From NCBI GenBank assembly GCA_021788415.1, contig JAJYKR010000005.1, forward strand, positions 1 to 23,396: a stretch of DNA of 23,396 bases. The letters run 5' to 3'. Positions 1 through 7,377 of this stretch are shown here, piece after piece (position 1 is the first letter of the stretch; each line of letters starts with the position of its first letter). The stretch comes from an archaeon. Lineage in GTDB: Archaea > Thermoproteota > Nitrososphaeria > Nitrososphaerales > UBA183. The notes under the pieces were generated by a model. It worked only from the letters and a program-made list of their open reading frames with translations. It did not search any database and was not told the origin of the DNA. Made by a program: the position numbers and the translations under genes.

Positions 1-227
1 GTCTGGGCCACCCCGACTGCGGGCGCCTCGGCTGCGTCCGAGGTTATGCCGTGCTGCTTGGCGACCACGTGCCCGAAGGACCCTCCGCCGTGCACGACGA
101 CCACCTTCTGGTCCGACGAGGCTATCTCCTCGGACAGGGCCGATACGACGTCGGGACGGTATGAGAAAGGCTTCGACTTGTCGGTGATCACCGACCCCCC
201 GAGCTTCGCGACTACCGTTCTAACCAG
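1..227 (-). CDS. ipk: Isopentenyl phosphate kinase, N-terminal part (runs off the window)
   Basis: The enzyme phosphorylates isopentenyl phosphate to isopentenyl diphosphate, the last step of the archaeal alternative mevalonate pathway. About 75 N-terminal residues are present. They include the amino acid kinase lysine-glycine loop KLGGSVITDK and the motif VVHGGGSFGH, whose terminal His fits the family's substrate-binding His. It follows mevalonate kinase in the same operon, which fits the pathway. The start is odd: between the upstream in-frame TGA (near 260) and KLGGS there is no ATG, GTG or TTG. Candidates are CTG at 227-225, seven bases after a GGGAG sequence, or ACG at 218-216, which would give the usual short N-terminus (Met plus three residues before KLGGS). 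I drew CTG because of the ribosome binding site. The next in-frame GTG lies inside KLGGSVIT and is too late. Identity is firm and the start is not. Confidence 0.85.
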   Translation of the reverse strand, partial: MVRTVVAKLGGSVITDKSKPFSYRPDVVSALSEEIASSDQKVVVVHGGGSFGHVVAKQHGITSDAAEAPAVGVAQ

Positions 228-1138
228 CTTTTCACTCCCTCTGCAGGTATACGAGCCCTGAACGTCTCAAACCCTCGCGCCGTGAGCCCCGATACAATGC
301 TTTTTTCCTTTGCTTCAGGCGCGACTGCAACCACGCTCCCCCCGCCCCCTGCCCCGGTCAGCTTGGCCCCGTGGCACCCCAGGGAGCAGAGGGCGTCGAC
401 CATCTCGTCCAGGGTGTCGTTGGACACCCCCATGGACCTCAGGACCACGTGGTTCAGGGTGAGGAGGCGCCCCAGACCAGGGCCGTCCCCCTGGACCAGC
501 ATGTCGGCCGCCGACTCGCTCAGCCACCCGATGGAATCGGTGAGCATGTTGAATAGGTCCGGACGCTCTTCCTTCGTCAGGGCGACCTTGCCGATCTGCC
601 CCTTCGTGCTCCTCTGGCGCCCGGAGTAGGCGACGATAAGGGAACTCGGCCACTTCAGGTGGACCCTCCTGGGCTGGTGCCCGGTCCTGAACATCAGGAC
701 CCCTCCGTGGGCGCAGATGTTGGGGTCGATCCCGGACGGGTTGCCGTGGACGTCCCGCTCCCCGACCATCGCGAACTTCACTATCTCGTTGACCCCCAGT
801 CCGAGCCCGTGTAACCTCGAGAACGCCGACGCCGCTGCGACCATTGTCGCGGCGGAGGAGCCCAGCCCTGCCCCCTCGGGCACCGCAGACGCGACAGAGA
901 CCTTCACGCGGGGCTTGATGGAGAACTCCTTCCCCATCGCGTCGATCACCCTTCCGATGGGCCGGAGCGCAGGGGACGAGCCCGAGAACTTGTCCGACGA
1001 GACCCTGAACCTCGGCGAAGGCTCGACTTCGACGCGGACCCTGCGGGGGAGGGCGGCGGCCAGCGCCCACGCCCCGTGGACTACGAAGTGCTCCCCTGTG
1101 ATGATCGCCTTGGACGGCGCCTCTGCCACGCCTTTCAT
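212..1138 (-). CDS. mvk: Mevalonate kinase (GHMP family)
   Basis: The enzyme phosphorylates mevalonate with ATP, feeding isoprenoid ether lipid synthesis. The protein has 308 residues, normal for archaeal forms. It shows N-terminal APSKAIITGEHFVVHG, the GHMP ATP-binding glycine-rich motif PEGAGLGSSAA (about residues 87-97), NPSGIDP with the likely catalytic Asp138, and the C-terminal GHMP motif KLTGAGGGGSV. I chose the ATG at 1138, whose ATGA overlaps the TGA of the upstream MEMO gene and which places the family N-terminus directly at the start. A longer open frame to 1288 has no family similarity and lies inside the MEMO gene. The gene ends at a TAG that overlaps the presumed start region of ipk, so the two are probably translationally coupled. 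Confidence 0.95.
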   Translation of the reverse strand: MKGVAEAPSKAIITGEHFVVHGAWALAAALPRRVRVEVEPSPRFRVSSDKFSGSSPALRPIGRVIDAMGKEFSIKPRVKVSVASAVPEGAGLGSSAATMVAAASAFSRLHGLGLGVNEIVKFAMVGERDVHGNPSGIDPNICAHGGVLMFRTGHQPRRVHLKWPSSLIVAYSGRQRSTKGQIGKVALTKEERPDLFNMLTDSIGWLSESAADMLVQGDGPGLGRLLTLNHVVLRSMGVSNDTLDEMVDALCSLGCHGAKLTGAGGGGSVVAVAPEAKEKSIVSGLTARGFETFRARIPAEGVKSWLER

Positions 1139-1983
1139 TTCGCTACGAATCTGAGGGCGCCGTAGCCCACGACTTGAAGGTTGTCTCCGGTCGTGTCCCC
1201 GCTCGAAGCGTACTTCAGGAGCTCCCCCCTGCCGAAACCGAGGGACCGGGCGGCCTCCATGACAGTCGCTATCGCGCCGAACCCGCACGCTGTCACCCCG
1301 AGGCCCTCGAGGGTCGCGTAGAACCCCTCCAGGTCCATGTCGACGACCTTCCGGATGAGGGCGGAGTCCTTTCTCTTCGCTTCCTCCGCGGGCTCGTAGT
1401 GGGTCAGGTCGGAGGACGCGACGAGGACCGCACGCTTCCCTCTGACCACCCCGGCCAGGGCGGAAGCCACCGACTTCGCGGTGTCGATGTCCTGGAAGAG
1501 GAGGGAGACCGGGAGGAGCGGCACCGAGTCCCCGTAGATCCGCTGCAGGAACGGGAGCTGCACCTCCAGGGAGTGCTCGAGCCTGTGGGCCTCAGGGTCG
1601 AACGCCACCACTTCGGTGAGGTCGGCGAGCCGGGCGGACGCCGAAGCGTCGACGTGGACGCGCCCGAGGGGCGTCTCCCAGTCTCCCTCCTTGAAGGTGG
1701 AGACCCCGCTCCCTACCCCGTAGTGGTTGGGAGCGACCACGACGGCGAGGTCTGGGGACGGCACCGAAGAGACGTGCAGATACGAGTGAGCAGCCACGGG
1801 CCCCGAGTAGATGTAACCCGCGTGCGGACAGACCACGGCTGCGAACTGAGACTTCGCCTTCGGCGCAGGGGGGAGCCTTCCGGGGCCGAGGGGATGGGTG
1901 TAGCAGCTGTCGACGAGGGACGAGAGCTCCGCAGGGTCCGCAGGGTAGAATTGCCCGGCCACGGCTGGCTTTCTTACTAACAA
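1135..1983 (-). CDS. MEMO1 family protein (AmmeMemoRadiSam system MEMO-like)
   Basis: This is a MEMO-family protein of 282 residues, structurally related to class III extradiol dioxygenases. Its biochemical role in archaea is not established. Visible family motifs are VRKPAVAGQFYP at the N-terminus, CPHAGYIYSGPVAAHSY, VVAPNHYG, SSDLTHYEP and ACGFGAIATVMEAA. Their His and Cys residues form the conserved pocket of the family. The start is a TTG at 1983, eight bases after the rps2 stop, and no ATG or GTG is available near the conserved N-terminus. Placement between rps2 and mevalonate kinase is the standard archaeal context for this gene. Confidence 0.9.
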   Translation of the reverse strand: MLVRKPAVAGQFYPADPAELSSLVDSCYTHPLGPGRLPPAPKAKSQFAAVVCPHAGYIYSGPVAAHSYLHVSSVPSPDLAVVVAPNHYGVGSGVSTFKEGDWETPLGRVHVDASASARLADLTEVVAFDPEAHRLEHSLEVQLPFLQRIYGDSVPLLPVSLLFQDIDTAKSVASALAGVVRGKRAVLVASSDLTHYEPAEEAKRKDSALIRKVVDMDLEGFYATLEGLGVTACGFGAIATVMEAARSLGFGRGELLKYASSGDTTGDNLQVVGYGALRFVAK

Positions 1984-1991
1984 CCAGGACC

Positions 1992-2684
1992 TTATTCGCG
2001 CCTGTCGCCTTCGCGCTCGTCGAGCGCATCCGGCCTCGGCTCCTCCTCCAGCTTGGTCTCGAAGTCCTCTATGCTATACTTCATCGGCTGGTCGGCTGCC
2101 AGCAGCCCGGCGTACGTCAGGGTCGCCCGGGCGAGGAGCCAGAATATGGCAGCGATCGCCTTCCTCCCTCTGTTGTTCCCAGGTATCACGAGGTCGATGT
2201 CGTCGGTCACGTTGTCTGTGTCGCAGACGGCGATCACCGGGACCCCGAGCTTGCCTGCTTCGACTATGGCCTGCGTGTCGGACATCGGGTCGGCGACGAC
2301 GACGAGCTCGGCGTCGAGGTGCCCAGGGTAGAGCGGATTTGTGAACGTCCCCGGCATGAACCTGCCTATCCTCTTCATCGCCCCCGTGAGCTCGCAGAAC
2401 TTCTCGACGGCCATGGCGCCGTGCTCGCGGCTCGTGTAAACGACGGTGTTCTTCGCCCCGGTCGCTGCGATGAACTTGCCGGCGGTGTCGATCCTTTGGA
2501 GGGTCTTGGCGTAGTCGATCATGTGCAGGCCGTCCGGCCTCGGCCGAGCGGTGAACTGTTCCATCGTCTTGGTCCTCACTGGGGTGCCGATGCGGATGCC
2601 CGTGGCCAGGAGGGCCTTCTCAGAAAGGCCGGTGACCACCATCTTGTCCGCGGAGCCAGCCTCGTCGTCGTCGAACTCTGCCAC
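1992..2684 (-). CDS. rps2: 30S ribosomal protein S2
   Basis: A small-subunit ribosomal protein of 230 residues located at the head-body junction of the 30S subunit. Family stretches include LLATGIRIGTPVRTKTM, FIAATGAKNTVVYTSREHGAMAVEKF, RFMPGTFTNPLYP, LVVVADPMSDTQAIVEAG and VPVIAVCDTDN. The tail is acidic and basic (EEEPRPDALDEREGDRRE). The start is GTG at 2684, 15 bases after the rpoN stop, with a GGGAGG-like ribosome binding sequence just upstream. In many archaea rpoK and enolase lie between rpoN and rps2; both are absent here. Confidence 0.96.
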   Translation of the reverse strand: MAEFDDDEAGSADKMVVTGLSEKALLATGIRIGTPVRTKTMEQFTARPRPDGLHMIDYAKTLQRIDTAGKFIAATGAKNTVVYTSREHGAMAVEKFCELTGAMKRIGRFMPGTFTNPLYPGHLDAELVVVADPMSDTQAIVEAGKLGVPVIAVCDTDNVTDDIDLVIPGNNRGRKAIAAIFWLLARATLTYAGLLAADQPMKYSIEDFETKLEEEPRPDALDEREGDRRE

Positions 2685-2699
2685 GTTCCGCCGGCCTCC

Positions 2700-2909
2700 C
2701 TAGACCTCTGACTTCCGCGCGTAGAATGGAAGGACCTGGTCGATGACGTCGATGGAGGAGATGAGCATCCTACGGCAGCAGTACCTTTTCAGCCCCAGGT
2801 CGTCCAGCACCTTCCCGGGGTCTTCGCCTGCCTTGACCTTCGCCTGGAACGGGGCGAACTTGTCCCCGATGAGGTTCCCGCAGGTGAAGCAGCGGATGGG
2901 TATCATCAT
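2700..2909 (-). CDS. rpoN: DNA-directed RNA polymerase subunit N (Rpo10)
   Basis: A small zinc-binding subunit of archaeal RNA polymerase, orthologous to eukaryotic Rpb10, that joins the D/L assembly platform. It has 69 residues with the family's zinc ligands: CFTC (Cys7 and Cys10) and the invariant CCRRM (Cys44 and Cys45). The family start [10 protein letters not shown] is present. Two ATG codons stand in tandem at 2909 and 2906, and the second gives the canonical N-terminus. It lies six bases after rps9 in the standard archaeal order. This is not the bacterial sigma-54 of the same symbol. Confidence 0.97.
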   Translation of the reverse strand: MMIPIRCFTCGNLIGDKFAPFQAKVKAGEDPGKVLDDLGLKRYCCRRMLISSIDVIDQVLPFYARKSEV

Positions 2910-2915
2910 GGCGAT

Positions 2916-3344
2916 CTACCTGTACGACTTCTGGCGTTTCCTGCGCGCTCCAGGACCGCCGAATTTCTTGGGCTCAGCTTGTCGCGGGTCGCCCGAAAGC
3001 AGGTATTTATTGTATGCATTCATCTTGTCCCTGAGTTCGCTCCCTCTCACCTGGTCGACGTAGGCGCGCGCGATGGCCATGGCTGCTGCGTCTGCCTGTC
3101 CCATGAAACCTCCCCCTTCCACGCTGACGTCCAGGTCATACTTGTCGCGGAGCTCCCCCACCACCCTGACGGGTCCCAGCAGGTGCAGCCTCGCGGGCTC
3201 AGGGTCCCACAGCTCGACCGGGGTCCCGTTCACCCTGATCCTGCCTGCACCCGGGAGGATGGCTGCGGTCGCCCGGGCGGTCTTCCTTGCGCCCGAATAT
3301 AGCTTCGGAGGCTTCTTCTGCTGGGCCTTAGGCTGTCCTGGCAT
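2916..3344 (-). CDS. rps9: 30S ribosomal protein S9
   Basis: A ribosomal protein of 142 residues whose basic C-terminal tail reaches toward the P-site tRNA. Supporting stretches are YSGARKTARATAAILPGAGRIRVNG at the start of the fold, GGGFMGQADAAAMAIARAYV in the middle and the invariant end RRKRQKSYR. The start is an ATG at 3344, one base after the rpl13 stop. The basic N-terminus (QPKAQQKKPPK) extends slightly before the conserved core. It is part of the L13-S9-RpoN block. Confidence 0.97.
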   Translation of the reverse strand: MPGQPKAQQKKPPKLYSGARKTARATAAILPGAGRIRVNGTPVELWDPEPARLHLLGPVRVVGELRDKYDLDVSVEGGGFMGQADAAAMAIARAYVDQVRGSELRDKMNAYNKYLLSGDPRQAEPKKFGGPGARRKRQKSYR

Positions 3345-3345
3345 C

Positions 3346-3786
3346 TTACTCGTTCCACCCCAGGCTCTTCGAAAGGTCCGCCATCGTCACATAAACCGGG
3401 ATCGGCCTCGTCGCTGCCGCGTCTTCGAACTTCGTCATCTTCGCCGAGTCCACCTCCGACGGGACCCCCACGTATACGCGGAGCCTCTTCATGGCGAGGG
3501 CGCCCTTCGGCTTCTTCCTCGGGACCATCCCCCTTACCATCCGGCGGAGGATGTTGTCCGGCCGCCTCGGGTGGATAGGCCCGTAGATCGGGTTCACCCT
3601 GCTCGAGAGTTCCAGCCTCTCCTTCCACTGGTTCACGACCGACGTCCTGGAGCCTGATATGAGCGCCTTCTCGGCGTTGACCACCACGACCCTGTTCCCC
3701 GAGAGGATCAGCTTGGCGACCTTCGAGGACAGCCTCCCAGCGATCTGGTCGGCTGCGTCCACGTAGACAGTCTCCTTACCTGACAA
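3346..3786 (-). CDS. rpl13: 50S ribosomal protein L13
   Basis: A large-subunit ribosomal protein of 146 residues, bound to 23S rRNA early in assembly. Family features are the N-terminal VDAADQIAGRLSSKVAKLIL, the central VVVNAEKALISGSR, IHPRRPDNILRRMVRGMVPRKKPKG and LRVYVGVP. The start is a TTG at 3786 that overlaps the end of rpl18e by 11 bases, so translation is probably coupled. No ATG or GTG lies near the conserved N-terminus. Confidence 0.96.
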   Translation of the reverse strand: MSGKETVYVDAADQIAGRLSSKVAKLILSGNRVVVVNAEKALISGSRTSVVNQWKERLELSSRVNPIYGPIHPRRPDNILRRMVRGMVPRKKPKGALAMKRLRVYVGVPSEVDSAKMTKFEDAAATRPIPVYVTMADLSKSLGWNE

Positions 3787-4129
3787 GCCTTACGCCACTC
3801 CCTTTCGGAAACTTCTTGACGAACTGCTCCACCGTGAGGGCTGACCCCCCCGAGGCTTCGATCTTCGAGCGCGCGCCCTCAGAAAAGGCGAACGCGCCGA
3901 CAGTCACCTTCCTGTCGATCACCCCTGTCCCGAGGACCTTCCCGGGGACGAACACCGCAGCGCCTTCCTCAGCCAACCGGGAGATGCGGCCGAGGTTGAC
4001 CTCGACCTTCGTCTTCCCGGGGTTCGAAAGCAGGCTCGACGCCTCGTCCCATATGGGCGCCTTCTGCTTCCTACCGGCCTTCTCAAGCATCACGTAGGCC
4101 CTCCTTTTCGCAGGGTTGGACGCGGTCAT
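3776..4129 (-). CDS. rpl18e: 50S ribosomal protein L18e
   Basis: An archaeal/eukaryotic-specific large-subunit protein of 117 residues, related in fold to L15. It carries the motifs AKRRAYVMLEKAG, VEVNLGRISRL, VFVPGKVLGTGVID and VTVGAFAFSEGARSKIEASGG. The start is the ATG at 4129, forming an ATGA overlap with the rpoD stop. The reading frame stays open upstream through rpoD to 4522, but that part is a shadow of rpoD and has no L18e similarity. Confidence 0.96.
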   Translation of the reverse strand: MTASNPAKRRAYVMLEKAGRKQKAPIWDEASSLLSNPGKTKVEVNLGRISRLAEEGAAVFVPGKVLGTGVIDRKVTVGAFAFSEGARSKIEASGGSALTVEQFVKKFPKGSGVRLVR

Positions 4130-4767
4130 TGGGCTTCTCCCACGGCCACCTGTATCTCCTTCAGCTTCTTCTCCAGCAGCTCGATCGCCTTCAGCACGAT
4201 CTCCCTTGGCTTCAGCGCGCCTGTGGACTCGACCGCCAGGTTGAACACCCCTTCCCTCTTCCCATCGGTAAGGGTCGCCACGGTGCAGGGCTGCCACTTC
4301 GCGTGCTCCTTCCCCTTTCCGAGGCGGGCGTAGGCCTCGAGCTTTACCGACTGGCCCACCGTAAGCTTGACCAGCGGGATGCTCTCGCTCACAGGGCGGA
4401 CCTCTCTGTCCTCGGAGACCAAGTCCCCGGAGGTGACTGTGGAGACCTTTTCCCTCCCCTTCGCGTCCAGGACGAAGAGGACCCTGCACTTGTGGCACCC
4501 CAGGGGGTTCCCGCAGTCGCACTCTTCGGGGAGGTTGTACCGCGCGAGGTCGGTCTTGATCGGAATCATCCCCAGCCTGTGGGCGAGGATCTCGTCGTAG
4601 AGGACCGACGAGTTCTCCAGGATGACCACGTCGTCGATAGCCATGGCCGGGACCTCGGCGATGCAGAAGCGCCTGACCGCATTCGCATAGGACCGGTCTA
4701 TCCCCTCCAGCTGCAGGGTGACGGAGTTCCCACTCTCCTCGAGCACTTTCACGTCAACCAACGACAA
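4126..4767 (-). CDS. rpoD: DNA-directed RNA polymerase subunit D (Rpo3)
   Basis: Archaeal counterpart of eukaryotic Rpb3 and bacterial alpha; with subunit L it nucleates polymerase assembly. The 213 residues include the dimerisation domain motif DRSYANAVRRFCIAEVPAMAID, the segment YDEILAHRLGMIPIKTD and C-terminal GALKPREIVLKAIELLEKKL. Cys83, Cys85, Cys91 and Cys94 form a C-x-C-x5-C-x2-C cluster at the place of the Rpb3 zinc loop. The length leaves no room for the additional ferredoxin-like iron-sulfur domain found in some archaeal D subunits. The start is TTG at 4767, and a second TTG follows two codons later. It is the first gene of the minus-strand operon, with a TATA-like box about 65 bases upstream. 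Confidence 0.95.
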   Translation of the reverse strand: MSLVDVKVLEESGNSVTLQLEGIDRSYANAVRRFCIAEVPAMAIDDVVILENSSVLYDEILAHRLGMIPIKTDLARYNLPEECDCGNPLGCHKCRVLFVLDAKGREKVSTVTSGDLVSEDREVRPVSESIPLVKLTVGQSVKLEAYARLGKGKEHAKWQPCTVATLTDGKREGVFNLAVESTGALKPREIVLKAIELLEKKLKEIQVAVGEAQ

Positions 4768-4828
4768 CCACCGCTGGGGCCTTGACTCTCATGAGACGTC
4801 GCGTTTCGACTTCGGCAATTCGTTCCGG

Positions 4829-4837
4829 TTAAAAAGT
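4829..4837 (-). promoter_or_regulatory. Probable TATA box of the rpoD operon
   Basis: On the minus strand the sequence reads CTTTTTAACC, an archaeal-type A/T block in an otherwise GC-rich spacer between divergent operons. With initiation about 27 bases downstream, the transcript would carry a 5' leader of about 38 bases before the TTG of rpoD. Confidence 0.5.
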
Positions 4838-4900
4838 TAGCGGGGATACGCTGCGACAAGCCTGGATGCGCGAGGCTCATCGGCCGTGAGAGCCTCTAAA

Positions 4901-4910
4901 CCTTATAACC
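4901..4910 (+). promoter_or_regulatory. Probable TATA box of the rps13-rps4-rps11 operon
   Basis: CTTATAAC stands about 30 bases before the ATG of rps13, so the predicted transcript starts within a few bases of the start codon. It is the only strong A/T block directly upstream of the gene. Confidence 0.6.
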
Positions 4911-4935
4911 GAAGGGGGTCGGGCAAGCCCGAAAC

Positions 4936-5430
4936 ATGTCAGAGGCCTCAGAGTTCAGGCACCTTGTGAGGATTTCAGGCAGGGACCTGGCCGGCGGGAA
5001 GAAGCTCATCGTCGCCCTCTCCGACCTGAAGGGGGTCGGGTACAACTTCGCGAACGTCATCACGACAAGGCTGGACCTTGACCCGAGGGTGAGGCTCGGG
5101 ACGCTTAGCGAAGAGCAGGTGAAGAAGATCGAAGAGGCGATCCAGAGCACGAGCAAGGCTGCGCTCCCGAAGTGGTACTACAACAGGAGGAACGACCCGG
5201 AGACCGGGGAAGCGAGGCAGCTCCTCGGATCGGACTTGGACTTCATCCAGAAGAACGACATCGAAGACGAAAGGAACATTCAGAGCTGGAAGGGGATCAG
5301 GCACGGCCTGGGCCTCAAGGTCAGAGGGCAGCGGACGAGGACGACCGGCAGGAAGGGGAGGACGGTTGGCGTGAGGAAGGCCACCCTGGTCGCGGCGGCC
5401 AAGGAAGCGGCGAAGAAGGAAGAGAAGTAG
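4936..5430 (+). CDS. rps13: 30S ribosomal protein S13
   Basis: A small-subunit head protein contacting the P-site tRNA and the intersubunit bridge. It has 164 residues, the archaeal/eukaryotic S18-like length. Family features are FRHLVRISGRDLAGGKKL, the helix-hairpin-like DLKGVGYNFANVI, and the basic C-terminal RHGLGLKVRGQRTRTTGRKG, followed by a Lys/Ala/Glu-rich tail. The start is ATG at 4936, just downstream of the predicted transcription start, so the leader is very short or absent. It is first in a three-gene plus-strand operon with rps4 and rps11. Confidence 0.97.
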   Translation: MSEASEFRHLVRISGRDLAGGKKLIVALSDLKGVGYNFANVITTRLDLDPRVRLGTLSEEQVKKIEEAIQSTSKAALPKWYYNRRNDPETGEARQLLGSDLDFIQKNDIEDERNIQSWKGIRHGLGLKVRGQRTRTTGRKGRTVGVRKATLVAAAKEAAKKEEK

Positions 5431-5433
5431 GAA

Positions 5434-5985
5434 TTGGGAGACCCTAAGAAGGCACGCAAGCAGTACAGCAGGCCGCGAAGCCCATGGAGGGCCGACCAGC
5501 TTGCCCAGGAGCTGTACCTGCTCGGGACCTTTGGGCTCCGCAACAAGAGAGAGCTTTGGAAGGCTCAGACGCAGCTCAGCTCGGTGAGGAAACAGGCGAG
5601 GACCCTGCTCGCAGCCACACAGGCGGTACGGCTGAGGGAGGAGAAGAAGCTCCTCGACAGCCTGAGGAGGAGGGGCCTCATCGGCGAAGCTTCGACCCTC
5701 GACGACATACTCAGCCTCACGGTCGAAGACGTTCTGGCGAGGAGGCTGCAGTCCATGGTGTTCAAGAAGGGGATGGCGCTTTCGCCCCTTCATTCCCGGC
5801 AGCTCATCGTCCACGGGCACATCGCAGTCGGGGACAGGGTGATCACGGTCCCAGGATACGAGGTGGGGGCCGAAGGCGAAGGACTGGTCAAGCTTACGGC
5901 TGGGTCGGAGCCGAAGGAGTCCCCGCCAGCGGCGGAACCGCCTGAACAGAAGCAGGAGGCCGCGGAAGCGGCCAAGGCCCAGTGA
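5434..5985 (+). CDS. rps4: 30S ribosomal protein S4
   Basis: A primary 16S rRNA binding protein of 183 residues. The N-terminal GDPKKARKQYSRPRSPWR matches the archaeal/eukaryotic form. An S4 RNA-binding domain lies near residues 104-160 (LARRLQSMVFKKGMA, SRQLIVHGHIAVGDRVITVPGY). The last 30 residues are a low-complexity acidic/Ala tail. The start is TTG at 5434, three bases after the rps13 stop. An ATG does not occur near the conserved N-terminus. Confidence 0.96.
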   Translation: MGDPKKARKQYSRPRSPWRADQLAQELYLLGTFGLRNKRELWKAQTQLSSVRKQARTLLAATQAVRLREEKKLLDSLRRRGLIGEASTLDDILSLTVEDVLARRLQSMVFKKGMALSPLHSRQLIVHGHIAVGDRVITVPGYEVGAEGEGLVKLTAGSEPKESPPAAEPPEQKQEAAEAAKAQ

Positions 5986-5990
5986 GTTAG

Positions 5991-6395
5991 ATGTCAGAAG
6001 AAGAGGCTCTGAACGACAGGTGGGCTGTCTGTCACATCTACTCGTCTTACAACAACACGATAGTGCACATAACAGACCTCACGGGGGCTGAGACGATATC
6101 TTTCTCCTCCGGAGGCAGGCATGTCAAGGCGGACAGGTTCGAGTCGTCCCCCTACGCTGCCATGAGGAGCGCCTCCGCGGCCTCGGACGTAGCGAAGTCC
6201 AAGGGGATAACGGCGGTGCACATCAAGGTCAGAGCGGTGGGAGGCACGGGCCCGCGGACCCCCGGCCCAGGGGCACAGGCGGCGATCCGCGCCATAGCGA
6301 GGGCCGGATTCAAGATAGGCCGCATAGAGGACGCGACCCCGATCCCCCACGACACCACGCGGAAGAAGGGCGGGCGCCGGGGAAGAAGGGCCTAG
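5991..6395 (+). CDS. rps11: 30S ribosomal protein S11
   Basis: A platform protein of 134 residues near the mRNA exit site. It has the family stretches [72 protein letters not shown] and the C-terminal [20 protein letters not shown]. The start is ATG at 5991, five bases after rps4. In most archaea rpoD follows directly; here the next gene is convergent, and their stop codons overlap by four bases. Confidence 0.97.
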   Translation: MSEEEALNDRWAVCHIYSSYNNTIVHITDLTGAETISFSSGGRHVKADRFESSPYAAMRSASAASDVAKSKGITAVHIKVRAVGGTGPRTPGPGAQAAIRAIARAGFKIGRIEDATPIPHDTTRKKGGRRGRRA

Positions 6396-7342
6396 AACCG
6401 TTTAAGGACGTCCACGGAGTCGACCTTACCGTCCCCGTCGCGGTCGACCCCCCTGAGGAGCGCGGCGTAGTCTCCTGACCTGTACTTTTCGAAGAGGAGC
6501 TCGGAGAAGTTGCAGACCCCGATGATGGCAGCCTTCGTCCCTGCGCCGGTGAGGCCGGCGGCGAGGACGCAGGTCTTCGAGGGGTCCCAGGGGTTGCGGA
6601 CCTTCTCGACCAGGCAGTCCAGCTCCGAGCCGTATGACCTTCCCCGGCCGTCCGCTATGGAACCCCAGAACCCCCCTTGGCTGAAGCGGATCGGGAGGTG
6701 GGAGTTCAGCTCCTCGGCCACCACGTTGTTCCGCGGGCCCCCGACCACGATGAGGTTCGACGCCATCAGCTTCTCGGCCCTCAGGTCGACGTCGAGCTTG
6801 ACTGGGAAGGTAGTGGGGAGGTTGACGAACTGCCCCAGCGCGAACCCGAGCTGGACTGCATAGTGCCCGTCTCGTGCCTGGGTCCCAGCTTCGCCGTGCT
6901 GCACCGGGGATCCCACCACAATCCAGCCGTCGAGCTCCCCTTCCTTGAAGAACTCGCTGAAGAAGCGCCCCAGGGCCTTCGACCTCCCGGAGGACCTCAG
7001 GGTCGGGACCTGCTCCCCTTTGACCGGGAACTCGACCGCGTACCCGTCGGTGGCAAGGGCGAACAGGTTCGCCTCCCCGCCGTGGATGTGCTCGCTCCTC
7101 ACCCTGGTGATGAGCCCTGCCTTCTCCAGCCTGCCGATGTGGTAGTAGACCGTCTGGTGGTGCGCCCCCAGGGAGCGCGCCATCTCCGCCGGATACTTGG
7201 GGCCAGAGGAGAGGAGGGAGAGGATCTTCTGCCCGACCCTCCCGGATGCTGGCCTGAACCCCTCAGGCCTGTCAGAGACTAGGACCCTCTTCGCGAGGGC
7301 GGTCCCGGAGCGCGGGTCCAGGAGTATCTTCTCTTTTGGCAA
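6392..7342 (-). CDS. Winged-helix (ArsR-like) regulator with S-layer-like C-terminal domain and EF-hand-type loop
   Basis: A 316-residue protein of unproven role. Residues about 32-100 form a winged helix-turn-helix: [20 protein letters not shown], then [22 protein letters not shown], then a wing with [10 protein letters not shown]. Residues about 138-285 resemble the C-terminal region of archaeal S-layer-like proteins: [44 protein letters not shown] and [24 protein letters not shown]. The end carries [12 protein letters not shown] (residues 300-311), an EF-hand or dockerin-like calcium loop. There is no signal peptide or membrane segment, so it is probably cytoplasmic. The start is TTG at 7342, 27 bases after a TATA-like box. 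It is divergent from glmS and overlaps rps11 tail-to-tail. I infer a local regulator, possibly of itself and glmS. Confidence 0.75.
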   Translation of the reverse strand: MPKEKILLDPRSGTALAKRVLVSDRPEGFRPASGRVGQKILSLLSSGPKYPAEMARSLGAHHQTVYYHIGRLEKAGLITRVRSEHIHGGEANLFALATDGYAVEFPVKGEQVPTLRSSGRSKALGRFFSEFFKEGELDGWIVVGSPVQHGEAGTQARDGHYAVQLGFALGQFVNLPTTFPVKLDVDLRAEKLMASNLIVVGGPRNNVVAEELNSHLPIRFSQGGFWGSIADGRGRSYGSELDCLVEKVRNPWDPSKTCVLAAGLTGAGTKAAIIGVCNFSELLFEKYRSGDYAALLRGVDRDGDGKVDSVDVLKRF

Positions 7343-7365
7343 ACGCCCTGGGTGGCACCTACCCT

Positions 7366-7373
7366 ACATAAAC
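7366..7373 (-). promoter_or_regulatory. Probable TATA box of the winged-helix regulator gene
   Basis: The minus strand reads CCGTTTATGTAG here. The centre is about 27 bases before the TTG at 7342, which predicts a leaderless transcript. Confidence 0.5.
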
Positions 7374-7377
7374 GGTT

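Noticed and set aside
3776..4522. One 248-codon frame that could be read as an extended L18e.
   Set aside because: The first 131 codons lie in rpoD in another frame and match nothing. L18e starts at the ATG overlapping the rpoD stop.
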